64,000 nucleotides of DNA. Origin: Dama dama. Its lineage: Eukaryota > Chordata > Mammalia > Artiodactyla > Cervidae. The DNA lies in the NCBI RefSeq assembly GCF_033118175.1, contig NC_083698.1, forward strand, positions 46,231,501 through 46,295,500, given 5' to 3'. Shown here one piece after another: positions 1-12,113 of this stretch. How positions within the stretch are numbered: the first letter of the stretch is position 1; every line of letters starts with the position of its first letter. A program made the position numbers and the translations under genes. The notes below the pieces were generated by a model. The model saw only the letters and a list, made by a program, of their open reading frames with translations. It searched no databases and was not told where the DNA came from.

Positions 1-640
1 TCATATCCCTAGCATACTGTCTAAAAATAGACCTACCCAAATGACCTGAGTTAAAAGAGAAGATTCTACAAGTTTTAAGTGAGAAAACCAACACACAAAG
101 GTGAAGGGAATCCAAACTTCTCAAAAGGAAATCTGGAAGGTAGAAGATGATAGAGCAAAGCTTTCGAAAGTCTGAGAGAAAAACATTTCTAACCCAGAAT
201 TCTATACTCAATCAAGTTATAAATCAAGTATGAAGGAAGAATAAAAACATTTTCAGGTTCTTACATTCTCAAAAAATTTACCTCCCACACACCCCTCCTC
301 GGGGAACTGAGGCTAGAGGATGTGCTCCACCTGAGTGATGAGCGAACTGAAAAGGAGGAAGCCAGGAATCAGGAAAACAGAGATCAGCTCAGCGAGAGAC
401 AGAGGGCAGGAGGGTGGTGAAGTGAGCTTCTTAGCTAGGAGGCAGCTCATATGACTCTGGAAGAGGTTTTTTCAGGAAGATGTTGTTAATCAAATTTCTG
501 ATGTGAATGAACATGCTGGATATAAGGAACATATGGAAAGGAGACTTTGATTATGCTGGAGGAGTGTTTGAGGTTAAATGGTGATGTTCCGGTGGTCATG
601 GAAAACTAGGCAAATAACACAAGAGAAGGAAACCAAAAAT
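1..640 (+). repeat. Old L1-like LINE 3'-region fragment
   Basis: Phrases such as gaattctatactcaatcaag, aaaaaatttacctcccacac and aggatgtgctccacc resemble the 3' region of old mammalian L1 families. The element is truncated by the window edge and heavily diverged. Family and limits are uncertain. Confidence 0.45.
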
Positions 641-668
641 TACCCAAGAAAATAAAAACTCAAAGCAC

Positions 669-985
669 GGGGCTTCCCTGGTGGTCCAGTGGTTAGGAAT
701 CTGCCTGCCAGTGCAGGGAACATAGATTCAATCGCTGATCTGGAAAGATCCCACATGGTCAGGAACAACGAAGCCCATGCACCACAACTACTGAACCCAT
801 GCGCCACAGCCTTGGAAGCCTACACACGCTACAGCCTGTGCTCCACAACAAGAGAAGTCACGGCAATAAGAAGCCCACACACCGCAGCTAGGGAATAGCC
901 CCTGCTCACTGCAACTAGAGAAAGCCCATGCACAACAATGATGACCTAACACAGTCAAAGATAAATAAATAAATCTTTATAAAAA
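669..985 (+). repeat. CHR-type tRNA-Glu SINE, near full length
   Basis: It begins gcttccctggtggtccagtg (tRNA-derived head with a decayed B box), continues through the degenerate body with repeated agaagcccac-type blocks, and ends in an ataaataaataaatc tail. This is the older ruminant/cetacean SINE family. No target duplication was identified. Confidence 0.85.
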
Positions 986-2382
986 ACAAACCAAAAACCT
1001 CAAAGGAACACATCCAAAAAAAGTCCGGGAAATAAAAAGCAATAGAAGCTTGCCATATAGTTCATTCTGAATAGAAAACAGAATTATAATAATGTGAATC
1101 CGCATTCTTTGGGTTGGATTTGGAGCCTTTTCACTCCAAATGCCACCAACAGCACATATTAGCTGTGTAGCATTAGCCAAATCATTTAACCATGGTGAGC
1201 TTCAGTTTCCTCTTTCTTAAGTATGAGTGATTGGGTTTTTTTTCAGGTAAGTTAGATATTGCATGTGGTAAGTGCTGGTGCTTAGTTGTTACCGCTAGTG
1301 CTGCCTGAGAAGTACCCTTGTAGAACTAGTCAATTCCTGAAATCATAACACTGATTAAAAAAAGAAAACAATATTGCTAACTTAGGAATCTATTTCACTC
1401 TTCTAGAAGTACTGTTGAGATGAAGGCGATGTTTGTAATGCATTATGAGCTCTTTGAAAGAAAGCCTTGTTTAGATTTGTTTATATTGGTCTTCCGCCCA
1501 TATTAGCATCTCCCTTTGTTCCTAGTGTAATTAGATTAACACTATATCAGCATATGACTTCGCCTTTTCCAGAACTCTAATTAAGATTTTAAAGAAGATG
1601 TATACCAGTGGGAATCTCTCATTCACCCTCTGTTAAACACCTTTCCTATTTGATTATGATTTCACTTACTAATTCGTTCTGGCTTTTGTCTTGCAAACAA
1701 TTTTTGATTTTTATTACATGAATGAGGTTTGAACTGATCCAGCAAATGGTTTACAAGGTCCAGGTGTCAGATGAATTGGCAAACTAAATAGAAGACAGCC
1801 ATTGAGTAGAAAATTGTGACCAAGGTTACCTCTGCTGATCTATTAAAAGGACTGTGCTATGAATTTTTCCCCAATTTAAGTATTTTTTTAGGCACCAAAT
1901 CTACACTGAGTATTATCATAATAGTAACAGCCAACATTGGATGAGTACTCAATGTTTGCTGCGTTTTCATTACTTTACCCACTACTCATTTGATTATAGC
2001 AGAAATCCTATGACGCTAATACTTTTATTATCCCCAATTTGCAAGCAAGAAAAATAAGTCTTGGAGAGGTTAAATATGTCTCCTGAGTTTCCCAAGGAAT
2101 GGCACAGCAGGGTCTCAAACCCAAATGCCTTCCCTGGAATCCAGCATGAGCACCATGGAGGGGACCACAAAACCAAAGCAGAAAGAGAAAGGAATGATCT
2201 ACCAAGGTCCAGAAAGTTCTCTTGAGTTTAATCATCACAACAATACCATGACAGATAACTACTTCCTTAAACCTGTGAGACAGGTTAGGAAACTTTCCCA
2301 GGGTCACAGATAAGCTTCTGCCCTCAAGAAACCTATTTCTACTGGGAGTTAACACACACACACAGAGAAGGAACTGGCTCAA
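986..2382. other. Intergenic, mostly unique sequence
   Basis: No gene signal. A decayed MIR-like stretch (about 1140-1220, catttaaccatggtgagcttcag) is the only recognised repeat, and 2000-2110 resembles an inverted MIR/L2 piece. Short open frames here lack codon structure or homology. Confidence 0.5.
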
Positions 2383-2523
2383 CTACAAAGTGAAGTGAAA
2401 TCGCTCAGTCGTGTCCGACTCTTTGCGACCCCATGGACAGTAGCCTGCACCGGGCTCCTCCATCCATGGGATTTTCTAGGCAAGAGTACTGGAGTGGGTT
2501 GCCATTTCCTTCTCCATACAGAT
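2383..2523 (-). repeat. Bov-tA SINE, 5'-truncated
   Basis: Reverse complement of the Bov-tA 3' half: cgctcagtcgtgtccgactc, then the ggattttctaggcaagagta block and gggttgccatttccttctcc. The tRNA-derived head is missing. Confidence 0.9.
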
Positions 2524-4712
2524 GATGTCAAATGTGTGGTAGAAAAAATATATATAATAAGATCTCCAAAGAAGGAGCATTCAATCCAAGGGAGAGGCTA
2601 GGAGACTTCCTAGAGGAAGTTGATGAGCACAAGCTTGATGTGTCCATTTCTGATAGACAGAGAGAAGGGGAGAACAGCATCGTTTTTTTCTGCACTTGCA
2701 ATTTTCCTCTTTTTGTAAATGTTCACTATTTTTCATGATATTGGCTTTGATGACAAAAACTCATTTCCAGATTCCTCCCTTTTTATAGGAATTTCAAAGC
2801 AGAGACAAATGCCTAAGCTTAGAAAATGATAAGCATGAGTGGAATACATTCAAAAATTTAAAAAAAAAAAAATAAAAAGCATGATTGGAAGAGCAGAATA
2901 TGGAAACTCAAGAGAAGAGAGGATGTTCTCTTAAGGTTAGAATAATGGGAGGGAAAGGATACATGCTGAGAAATGAAGGGAGGGAAGAAAAACAAAATTC
3001 AGAGTATGGGGGGAAAAGTGCAATTCCCTGAGGGAAGTCTATCTTGAGACAAGAATTGGATTCAAAGCCTTTGTGGCCCAGACTGTTGACCTCCATGCTG
3101 TTGGAGAGATTTTCATAAATAATAAAGTGCTGCCACTTTAAAACAAAACAAAACAAAACAAAAATGGCATTTCAGTGATGTAGGGGAGAAGAAAGCTTTC
3201 TCTCAGCCAAGATGTGTGCATTTCCTCCAGATAAATGGCACGTTGTCTCAATCTAGGAAAGTATTGCCACTGCTTAGCATTTGGGATGAAGTCAACAGCA
3301 ACGTTCAGCAAATATGGGTTCCATCTACTGGAAAATAATTGCCTTTACATCTTGTGACATCTTCCACGGACTCTGCAATGAAAATCAATTATAATCCCTT
3401 TTGGTGGGAGAAACTAAATTAGAAAGAGAAGTGATTAGAAACAGAAGGCAGCTTGACGCTTGTGATGCCAGATTTGCTCAACGTGTGATTCAAAAGCCGT
3501 GGATAAGTTTTTCTGGCCATTCTCCCAATTAACAACCTTTAGCTTACTTAAAAGCCAAAATCCATGACTCAAAAGAGCGTGCTAGGAAGAAATTTTTGAC
3601 AGATAAAATTAGCAATTCCTGGCAACATCAAATAGCATATACATACACTCATGTACCTTTTTTTGAAATGAAGCTCAAAATATACCAAGATCTAACTCAA
3701 ACTGCTCCCCAAGGCTCCAAAACTCAGTTATAAGAGTTAACATTTATCATGTGTTCACTATGTGCCAGGCAGTGCATTTAATTCTCACACTAACATAATG
3801 AATTAGGTACTATTCTCACATAACCTTATTTTTTAAACTATGAGACACAACCAAGGGGAAGCTACACAACTGTCCGACATCACAAAGGTAGAAAACAACA
3901 GAGCTCTGGCTGAAACTCAATCTGACTTCACTACACTCTGGATAAAGTCCTTACCTTCAGAAGAGTTTAGAGTCTAATAGTGAATTCAGACAAGTACCCT
4001 TCAGTGTGGTAAGACTGCTTAAGACCAGTGTAGGGAGATCATCAAACCTTGCTTTTGGCTCCTGGGGAAGGATTCATGAAAGGAACAACAAAACCAAGGC
4101 AGAAGCTAGGAATGGCCAAAGTGGGAAGGAATTCCAAGTAGAGAAAGAAGCCGATCTCCAAGCTCAGAGATAAAAGAGAGATCAGTATCTTAGGTGTATA
4201 AGAGGAGAGGGCTAATGGCAATGAAGAGTTATTTTGGAAGATTTTAGCTAGGGATAGGTTTAACTGGATTTGCCTTTCTAGAACTCTTTTTGACTGGTTT
4301 GGAGAATGACTTTTGAGAAGAGCAAGAAGAAAAGGAGGCAGATCTGATAGGAGGCTATTGACTTAGGGGTAATCTATTCATCAAGGTGGAAGACCCTGAA
4401 AGAGGCACAGGTTCAACAATGGGGTTGAAAGAAGATAATAAATTCCATTTGAATTGTGTGGAAGTTCTTGTGCAACGTATGGATACAAAGGGGGATCATT
4501 TTTTTACTTTAAAAAAGGATAACTCATATAAGCCATTTTAATCACTTAGTTTTCCTAATATATTTTAAAAAGCTTGACTCACAAAATTTTGATTATATGG
4601 TCTTTCTGACAGAATTTTTTTTTTTGCATCTATTAATCCACAACTATCAAGACAGATATATATACATATGTACAATTTTTCTTACCACTAGGAAATTTCA
4701 AACATTATTATT
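2524..4712. other. Intergenic, AT-rich, no gene
   Basis: Nothing gene-like seen. A poly(A)-rich stretch lies near 2857-2877 and an (AAAAC)n run near 3142-3165. About 3750-3900 (tgtgccaggcagtgcattta) resembles a MIR/L2 fragment in inverted orientation. Confidence 0.5.
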
Positions 4713-4833
4713 ATTATTATTTTGGCTGTACTGCATGGCTTGTGGGATCTTAGTTCCCTGTTCAGGGCTGGTACTCATGGCCCCTGCAATGGAAGAGTGG
4801 AGTGCTAACTACTGGACCACAAGGGAATTCCCA
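4713..4833 (-). repeat. CHR-type tRNA-Glu SINE fragment
   Basis: Inverted head of the family: ttttggctgtactgcatggc, gatcttagttccctg, and actggaccacaagggaattccc at the right end, which is the 5' end of the SINE. A (TTA)n run at its left marks the tail. Confidence 0.8.
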
Positions 4834-4972
4834 TATTATTTCTTTTCAAATAACTGAACACTTAAAATATGGAACTAAAAAAATAAACTCAAATTGCACA
4901 AAACACTGCAAAATAAAAGTATTAGTTCATTGTGTATGTGTGCTTAGTCGCTCAAACTTAGGTTAGTTTAAT

Positions 4973-5200
4973 GGGCTTCCCAGATGGTGCTAGTGGTAAA
5001 GAACCCACCTGCCAGTGTAGGTAGATGTAAGAGACACAGGTTTGATCCCTGGGTTGGGAAGATCCCCTGGAGGAGGGCATGGGAATCCACTCCAGTATTC
5101 TTGCCTGGAGAATCCCATGGACAGAGGAGCCTGTAAGGCTGCAGTCCATAGGTTCCCACAGAGTCGGACACAACTGAAGCAATTTAGCATACACGCATGC
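4973..5200 (+). repeat. Bov-tA SINE, full length
   Basis: Starts gggcttcccagatggtgcta, has the tRNA B-box region ggtttgatccctggg, the gaagatcccctggagga linker and the BovB-derived 3' part through gagtcggacacaactgaag, with a variable tail (cacgcatgcac). Confidence 0.93.
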
Positions 5201-5249
5201 ACATGTTAGCTTAATAATTACAGATGGTTACATATAGAAATATTATATA

Positions 5250-5272
5250 TATATATATATATGTCTATATAT
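5250..5272. repeat. (TA)n microsatellite
   Basis: An uninterrupted alternating TA run, followed by gtctatatatg, directly at the outer edge of the inverted BovB segment. Confidence 0.85.
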
Positions 5273-5277
5273 GTAAT

Positions 5278-7868
5278 ATCTTTTTTAGGCATTAGTTCTA
5301 GAAGGTCTTGTAGGTCTTCATAGAACCATTTAATTTCAGCTTCTTCAGTATTAGCGGTTGGGGCATAGACTTGAATTACTGTGATATTGAATGGTTTGCC
5401 TTGGAAATGAACAGAAATCATTCTATTGTTTTTGAGACTGCACGCAAGTACTGCATTTCAAACTAAAACCAAGGAAAGATGGCGTTTTCATCATAGGGGA
5501 CTGGAATGCAAAAGCAGGAAGTCAAGAGATACCTGGAGTAACAGGTAAGTTTGGCATTGGAGTAGAAAATGAAGCAGGGCAAAAACTAACAGAGTTTTGC
5601 CAAGAGAATGCTCTGGTCACAGCAAACACCCTCTCCCAACAACAAAAGAGATGATGCTACACATGGACATCACCAGATGGTCAACAAAGAAATCAGATTG
5701 ATTATATTCTTTGAAGCCTAAACAGTCAGATGCAGAAGCTCTATATACCCAGTAAAAATAAGACTGAGCCACAGTCAGCTCATTAACTCCTTATTGCCAA
5801 ATTCAGACTGAAATTGAAGAAAGTAGGGATAACCACTAGACCATTCAGCTATGACCTAAATCAAATCCCTTACGACTATACAGTGAAAGTGACAAATAGA
5901 TTCAACGGATTCTATCTGATAGAGTGCCTGAAGAACTATGGATGGAGGTTTGTATCTCGGAGGCTGTGATCAAAAACATCCCCAAGAAAAAGAACGCAAA
6001 ATGGCAAAATGGTTGTCTGAGGAGGCCTTACAAAAAGCTGAGAAAAGGAGAAAGCAAAAGGCAAAGGGAAAAGGAAAAGATATATCCATCTGAATGCAGA
6101 GTTCCAAAGAATAGCAAGGAGACATAAGAAAGGCTTCCTCAGTGATCAATGCAAAGAAGAGGAAAACAATAGAATGGGAAAGACTAGAGATCTCTTCAAG
6201 AAAATTAGAGATACCAAGGGAATATTTCATGCAAAGATGGATGCAATAAAGGACAGAAATGGTATGAACCTAACAGAAGCAGAAGATATTAAGAAGAGGT
6301 GGCAACAATACACAGAACTATACAAAAACAATCTTAATGACCCAGATAACCACAATGGTGTGATCACCCACCTAGACCCAGGCATCTTGGAGTGTGAAGT
6401 CAAGTGGGACTTCATGACAAACAAAGCTAGTGAAGATGATAGAATTCCAGCTGAGCTATTTCAAATCCTAAAAGATGATGCTCTTAAAGTGCAACGCTCA
6501 ATATGCCAGCAAATTTGGAAAACTCAGCAGTGGCCACAGGACTGGAAAATGTCAGTTTTCATTCCAATCCAAAGGAAGGGCAATGCCAAAGAATGTTCAA
6601 ACTACTGCACAATTGCACTCATCTCACACAATAGCAAAGTAATGCTCAAAATTCTCCAAGCCAGGCTTCAACAGTACATGAACCAAGAACTTCCAGATAT
6701 TCAAGCTGGTTTTAGAAAAGGCAGAGGAACCAGAGATCAAATTGCCAACATCCGCTGGATCATTGAAAAAGCAAGAGAGATCCAGAAAAACATCTGCTTT
6801 ATTGACTATGCCAAAGCCTTTGACTGTGTGGATCACAGCAAACTGGGAAATTCTTCAAGAGATGGGAATACTAGACCACCTGACCTGACTCCTGAGAAAT
6901 CTGTATGCAGGTCAAGAAGCAACAGTTAGAACTGGACATGGAACAACAGACTGGTTCCAAATTGGGGAAGGAGTACATCAAGGCTGTATATTGTCACCCT
7001 GCTTATTTAACTTATATGCAGAGTACATCATGCAAAATGCCAGGCTGGATGAAGCACAAGCTGGAATCAAGACTGCCAGGAGAAATATCAATAACCTCAG
7101 ATATGCAGATGACACCACCCTTATGATAGAAAGAAAAGAAGAACTAAAGAGCCTCTTGATGAAAGTGAAAGAGGAGAGTGAAAAAAGCTGGGTTAAAACT
7201 CAACATTAAAAAAACGAAGATCATGACATCCAGTCCCATCACTTCATGACAAAGATGGGGAAACAATGGGAACAGTGACAGACTTTATTTCTTCAGCTCC
7301 AAGAGCACTGCAGATGGTGACTGCAGCCATGAAATTCAAAAGATGCTTGCTCCTTGGAAGGAAAGTTATGACCAACCTAGACAGCATATTAAGAAGCAGA
7401 GACATTACTTTGCCGACAAAGGTCTGTCTAGTCAAAGCTATGGTTTTTCCAGTAGTCATGTATGGATTTGAGAGTTGAAACATAAAGAAATCCAAGCGCT
7501 GAAGAACTGATGCTTTTGAACTGTGGGGTTGGAGAAGACTCTTGAGAGTTCCTTGGACTACAAGAAGGTTAAATCAGTTAATCCTAAAGGAAATCAGTCC
7601 TGAATATTCATTGGAAGGACTGATGCTGAAGCTCCAATACTTTGGCCACCTGATGCAAAGAACTGACTCATTTGAAAAGACCCTGATGCTGGGAAAGATT
7701 GAAGGCAGGAGGAGAAGGGGACGACAGAGGATGAGATGGTTGGATGCCATCACCGACTTGATGGACATGAGTTTGAGTAAGCTCCGGGAGTTGGTGGTGG
7801 ACAGGGAAGCCTGGCGTGCTGCAGTCTATGGGGTCACAGAGTCAGACACAACTGAGCAACTGAACTGA
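5278..7868 (+). mobile_element. BovB (RTE) LINE with inverted 5' segment, dead
   Basis: From about 5460 the + strand reads BovB: the endonuclease end (GDWNAK), then the reverse transcriptase with palm motif A (YAKAFD, 6807-6824), the catalytic YADD (7102-7113), and the family 3' end GVTESDTTEQLN at 7868. The 251-codon open part at 6174-6926 is the longest piece; frameshifts and small deletions break the rest. At 5278-5460 the next-upstream endonuclease part (VHFQGKPFNITVIQVYAPT ... PKKD) is on the minus strand, so the 5' piece is inverted. The inverted PKKD end lies at the outer flank and its upstream end at the junction, as expected from twin priming. It is 5'-truncated and cannot be mobile. 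Confidence 0.93.
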
Positions 7869-8269
7869 GCTGGTACATAATATGTTTCATAATATATAAT
7901 ATAAAATGTTATTTAATAGTATAATAAATATGTTTCTTTCTTCTGTCAGCTGAGAGGGCCTGTAAGCAATGACATTCCAGTAGCAAAGAGCACAACCATT
8001 ACCTACATCTTGGTTTCTATCACCATTTCCCAATAAAGTGAACCAGAGTTCCTTGGAGAAATGGCTGATTTCAGGACTGACACAAAAAATGTATAAGATA
8101 AGCCTGGAACATGTTGTAATGCCAGAAAGTAAGAGAATGCTCCAAAAACAAAAAACTACCCTACATTAATGGGGCGTGTTAAAGGAGCACAGGAGCAACT
8201 GAATATCTCCTAATAACCAAGCAGGAACAATGTAATTAACAAATAAAGTAGCATTGGGTTATAATACAA
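7869..8269. other. Intergenic, no feature recognised
   Basis: An AT-rich start (atataatataaaatg) follows the BovB 3' end; the rest is unremarkable unique-looking sequence. Confidence 0.5.
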
Positions 8270-8490
8270 GGACCTCCCCAGTGTCTCAATGGAAAAGAAT
8301 CTGACTGCAGTGCAGGAGACGCAGGATATGCAGGTTTGATCCCTGGGTCAGGAAGGTCCCCTGGAGAAGGAAATGGCACCCTATTCCAATTCTTGCTTGA
8401 AAAATTCCATAGGCAGACGAGCCTGGCAGGCTACAGTCCATAGGGTCACAAAGAGTGAGACATGACTGAAGTGACTGAGTACACACACAC
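8270..8490 (+). repeat. Bov-tA SINE, full length, diverged
   Basis: Head aaggacctccccagtgtctc, B-box region ggtttgatccctgggtcagg, then the 3' part ending gtgactgagtacacacacac. More diverged than most Bov-tA copies here. Confidence 0.9.
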
Positions 8491-9060
8491 ATAAGGTAAA
8501 TACGAATAATTCCATAAAGACATCAAGAAATGATTGATTGAATAAATGAATAAATGGGGAAAGGAGAAGACAAAGCTCCCTTGCAGAATAATTCCAAATA
8601 ATTTATTTAGATAATCTGTCCTCGAGGAGGTGGAGTTTAGCTTCCTACTCCTTAAGTGTGGGCTGCATGTAGTGAGTTTCTTCAAGGAGAACAGTATAGA
8701 AAGGGGAATGGTGGTGAGAGAGAGTCATGTTATGGTGGAGAAGCCCAACAAACACCACCTCAGCCAGGTGCTCAAGGTCAATGTCAACAGTAAGCCACGT
8801 TGATACTATGTGACCTTGATAGGTGATAAAAATAACTATTTGCCTCTGTGGTTTTCCTCTCCCCAAAAAACATATCCCCCATTAAAGTATGAGAAAAACC
8901 AGACAAATTCCAATAGAGGGACAACCTACAAAGTACTTGGCCAGCACTCCTCAAAAGTGTCAAGATCATCAAAACCAAGGGAAGTCTGTCACAGCCAAAA
9001 GTATTGTCAAAGGGAACTTGGGTCCACTTGCTATACAACAAAGCCAATCTACTGACACGG
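8491..9060. other. Intergenic, no gene recognised
   Basis: Overlapping short open frames on both strands (for example 8784-9122) have no recognisable domain, start context or splice structure. No repeat family recognised with confidence. Confidence 0.45.
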
Positions 9061-9440
9061 GGTTGTGATGAATGAAAGTAGTGAATGAAAGCATTTATTT
9101 GCAGGATACCCAGCAAGGACAATGGGTGGTCTATGCTCAGACCCTTCCAGAATTCCCCCTGGGAAGGGTTTTTAAAGTCAACATTTGGCTAGAGGGATGT
9201 GGGATGCATGACTTCCTTCTGATTGGTTGGTGGTGAGGTAACAGGGTAATGTTTCAGAAAACTCAATCATCAACTTTCTGGTTCCAACCAATCTAGGCTC
9301 TCCAAGTAGGCAGCATCCTCCACCTGGTGGGGGTGGGGGAGTGAGGGATGGTCTCAATTTCTGCATAGGAGCTCAATGAAGTGCTTTAAATCATTGAGTA
9401 TATCCCTTGAAGAGGAACCAGGACTCTGCTTTATCCTTGA
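9061..9440 (-). repeat. Candidate solo-LTR-like fragment
   Basis: catttatttgcaggataccc, ccttctgattggttggtggt and the gaagaggaaccaggactctg end are the kind of phrasing seen in inverted mammalian LTRs. A related passage lies at 14990-15250. No coding remnant is present; the family is not identified. Confidence 0.35.
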
Positions 9441-9561
9441 GCAATTTTTCTTTTTCTTTTTGAATGATTTTCTATTATTTTTATTCATATGTATTTCAGC
9501 ATCATTGGGACCATGAAAATGAATCAATTGTACTTGTTTGTCAACATTATCTTTTTATAGA

Positions 9562-9843
9562 GCTTATTTATTTCTTTATTTTTGTTGCACTGGGTCTCCA
9601 GTGCTGTGCCTGCACTTTCTCTAGTTGTGGCGAGCGGGGGCCACTCTTCCTTGAGGTGTGTGGGCTTCTCACTGTGATGGCTTCTCTTGTTGTGGAGTAC
9701 AGACTCTAGGCACACAGCCATCAGTAGTTGTGGTGCACAGGCTCAGATGCTCTGAGGCATGTGGAATCTTCCTGGGCCAGGGTTGAACCCCTGTCCCCTG
9801 CATTGGCAGATGCGTTCTTATCCACTGTACCACCAGAGGAGTT
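9562..9843 (-). repeat. CHR-type tRNA-Glu SINE, near full length
   Basis: Inverted copy: tail side tttatttctttatttttgtt, body with cttctcttgttgtggagtac, head side cagggttgaacccctgtccc and accaccagaggagtt. Confidence 0.85.
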
Positions 9844-9944
9844 TTCAACATTATATCATACCGAGAAAGATTAATTTCTAACTCCTTTTCTTTCTTCTTC
9901 TTTCTCTTCCAGGCTTCTTCATCAGGCATCATGAGTCTTTAGAG

Positions 9945-10505
9945 GTCTATCCTGTAAAGATGAGGTCTGGATTTATTGGGGCTTAAGCTCAGGTATGAGG
10001 ATTTAGTGTTCATAGTGACTCTGAAACCATCTACCACTGAATGGGACTTGAACCCATGTGCTGGGACTCTAACCCAGCCAAATCCCAGTCCGGGACTCGA
10101 ACCCACACGGCTGGGACTTGAATCCAGCCAAAAGCCATGGTACCTAGTTTCTGGACCTAATGAAGCTCAGGTTCTTGATGTCTCATCACAGAAAGAATTC
10201 AGTGAGAGACAAAGTGATAGGTAAGAAGTGGATTTATTCAGATTCAGATAGAAGCACACTCGAGAGTGTGGGCCATTGCAGAGAGCGCGAGCAACCAGGA
10301 AATAAGTTGGGTAATTTCATATGCTAATGAGTGGGAGGATTATTCCAACTATTTTTGGGAAAGGGTGGAGAACTCCAGGATTTGCACCACTGCCCACTTC
10401 TTGATCTTTTGACATTGCCTTGGAACTGTTATGGCACCTCTGAGTGTTTCATTTCACTTGCTGATTGAGGATTAAGGTCTAGTCTTGTCTGCCATCTTGG
10501 TCCCA
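9945..10505 (-). repeat. Ruminant LTR-like retroelement, left part
   Basis: Contains the tract gaagtggatttattcagatt with gcacactcgagagtgtgggc, which is repeated in diverged form at 29517-29605, and a row of four B-box-like blocks at 10044-10124. It continues at 11446 after the BovB inserted at 10506. I take it as a non-coding endogenous-retrovirus LTR or leader remnant; no retroviral protein sequence is visible. Confidence 0.45.
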
Positions 10506-11434
10506 ATTCAGTTCAGTAGCTTAGTCCTGTCTGACTCTTTGTGACCCCATGGACTGCAGCACGCCAGGCTTCCCTGTCCATCACCAACTCCTGGAGCTTA
10601 CTCAAACTCATGTCCATTGAGTTGGTGATGTCATCCAACCATCTCATCCTCTGTTGTCCCCTTCTCCTCCTGCCTTCAATCTTTCCCAGCATCAGGGTCT
10701 TTTCCAAAGAGTTAGTTCTTCGCACCAGGTGGCCAAAGTATTGGAGCTTCAGCTTCAACATCAGTCCTTTCAATGAATATTCAGGACTTTAGGATTGACT
10801 GGTTTGATCTCCTTGTAGTCTAAGGGACTCTCAAGAGTCTTCTCCAACACCACAGTTCAAAAGCATCAGTTCTTCAGTGCTCAGCTTTCTTTATGTTTCA
10901 ACTCTCACATCCATACATGACTACTGGAAAAACCATAGCTTTGACTAGACAGACCTTTGTCGGCAAAGGAATGTCTCTGCTTTTTAACATGCTGTCTAGT
11001 TTGGTCATAGCTTTTCTTCCAAGGAGCAAGCATCTTTTGAATTTCATGGCTGCAGTCACCATCTGCAGTGATTTTGAAGCCCAAGAAAATAAAGTCTGTC
11101 ACTGTTGCCATTGTTTCCCCATCTTTGCCATGAAGTAATGGGACTGGATGCCATGATCTTCATTTTTTTGAATGTTGAATTTTAAGCCAGCTTTTTCACT
11201 CTTCTCTTTCATTTTGATCAAGAGGCTCTTTAGTTCCTCTTTTCTTTCTGCCATAAGGGTGGTGTCATTTGCACATCTGAGGTTACTAATATTTCTCTTG
11301 GCAATCTTGATTCCGGCTTGTGCTTCATCCAGCCTGGCATTTTGCATGATGTACTCTGCATATAAGTTAAATAAACAGGCTGGCAATATACAGCCTTGAC
11401 ATACTTCTTTCTCAACTTGGAACCAGTCTGTTGT
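10506..11434 (-). mobile_element. BovB LINE, 5'-truncated, with 11-bp target duplication
   Basis: Minus-strand BovB from the 3' end (attcagttcagtagcttagt at the left) to the reverse-transcriptase palm, truncated just after TTDW. Flanked by the identical 11-mer tcttggtccca at 10495-10505 and 11435-11445. The catalytic YADD is replaced by CAND and the frame is broken in several places: a dead copy. Confidence 0.95.
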
Positions 11435-11445
11435 TCTTGGTCCCA

Positions 11446-11815
11446 TTTGATTCCAACTGGTTTATGTTGTGTCCTTGGGCTATGTCATTCTTTCAAAAGT
11501 TGTGCCCTGCCGGTTTTCCTTCTATTACAACTCCAAGACACTGAGGAAGGAGTAAGGGGGAACAGAGCAGCACAGATTTACACTAGAAAAGGAAGCTATC
11601 CTTGAACTATTTTTCTTGACTACTTTTTCTTTGTTTCTGCATTTCCTCCCTTCCAGAATTAGTCATTGTTTGAGTCTGCTTTTTGAAACTCAGAGAAGGT
11701 CTAGGAGACCAAATATTTTTCAACAAGCCAGAAATGAGGGGCTTAAAGGGGCTTTTGTATCCAGGAGGGCCCCACGGGATCCTGCTTAGTTCCAAAAGAA
11801 GCCTAATGAAACTTA
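11446..11815 (-). repeat. Ruminant LTR-like retroelement, right part
   Basis: Continuation of the 9945-10505 element beyond the BovB insertion. Includes a C/T-rich stretch, aacagagcagcacagattta and ggagggccccacgggatcct. Orientation and family are uncertain. No reading frame of a retroviral protein was found. Confidence 0.35.
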
Positions 11816-11956
11816 CTGCAATGTAGTATCCTGGAACAAAAATGGTGTTAGCTAAAAGCTAAGGAAATCTGAAAAAACTATTGACTTTTGGTGAAAATTA
11901 ATATGAGAATTCTTCATATTATCTTCTTAAATTTTCTGTAATTCTAAGACTACTCT

Positions 11957-12068
11957 GGGACTTCCCTGGTGGTCCAGTGGTTCCACTACAGGAGACACAG
12001 GTTCAGTCCCTGGTGGGGGAAGTTCCACATGTCATGTGGTGCAGCCAAAAAATAAATAAATAAAATAA
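11957..12068 (+). repeat. CHR-type tRNA-Glu SINE, short form
   Basis: gggacttccctggtggtcca at the head, ggttcagtccctggtggggg as B-box region, then gtggtgcagccaaaaaataa and an (AAATA)n tail. Confidence 0.88.
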
Positions 12069-12113
12069 AACTGCTCTAAAATAAAGTATACTTTTTAAAA
12101 AGTCCCTTGCAGG

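Noticed and set aside
6174..6926. 251-codon open frame with reverse-transcriptase motifs as a host gene
   Set aside because: It is part of a truncated, frameshifted BovB LINE with its characteristic 3' end; related copies occur at four other places in the window.
9945..11815. A provirus with coding genes around the LTR-like segments
   Set aside because: No gag, pol or env-like reading frame is visible between or beside the segments; the intervening DNA is a BovB LINE.
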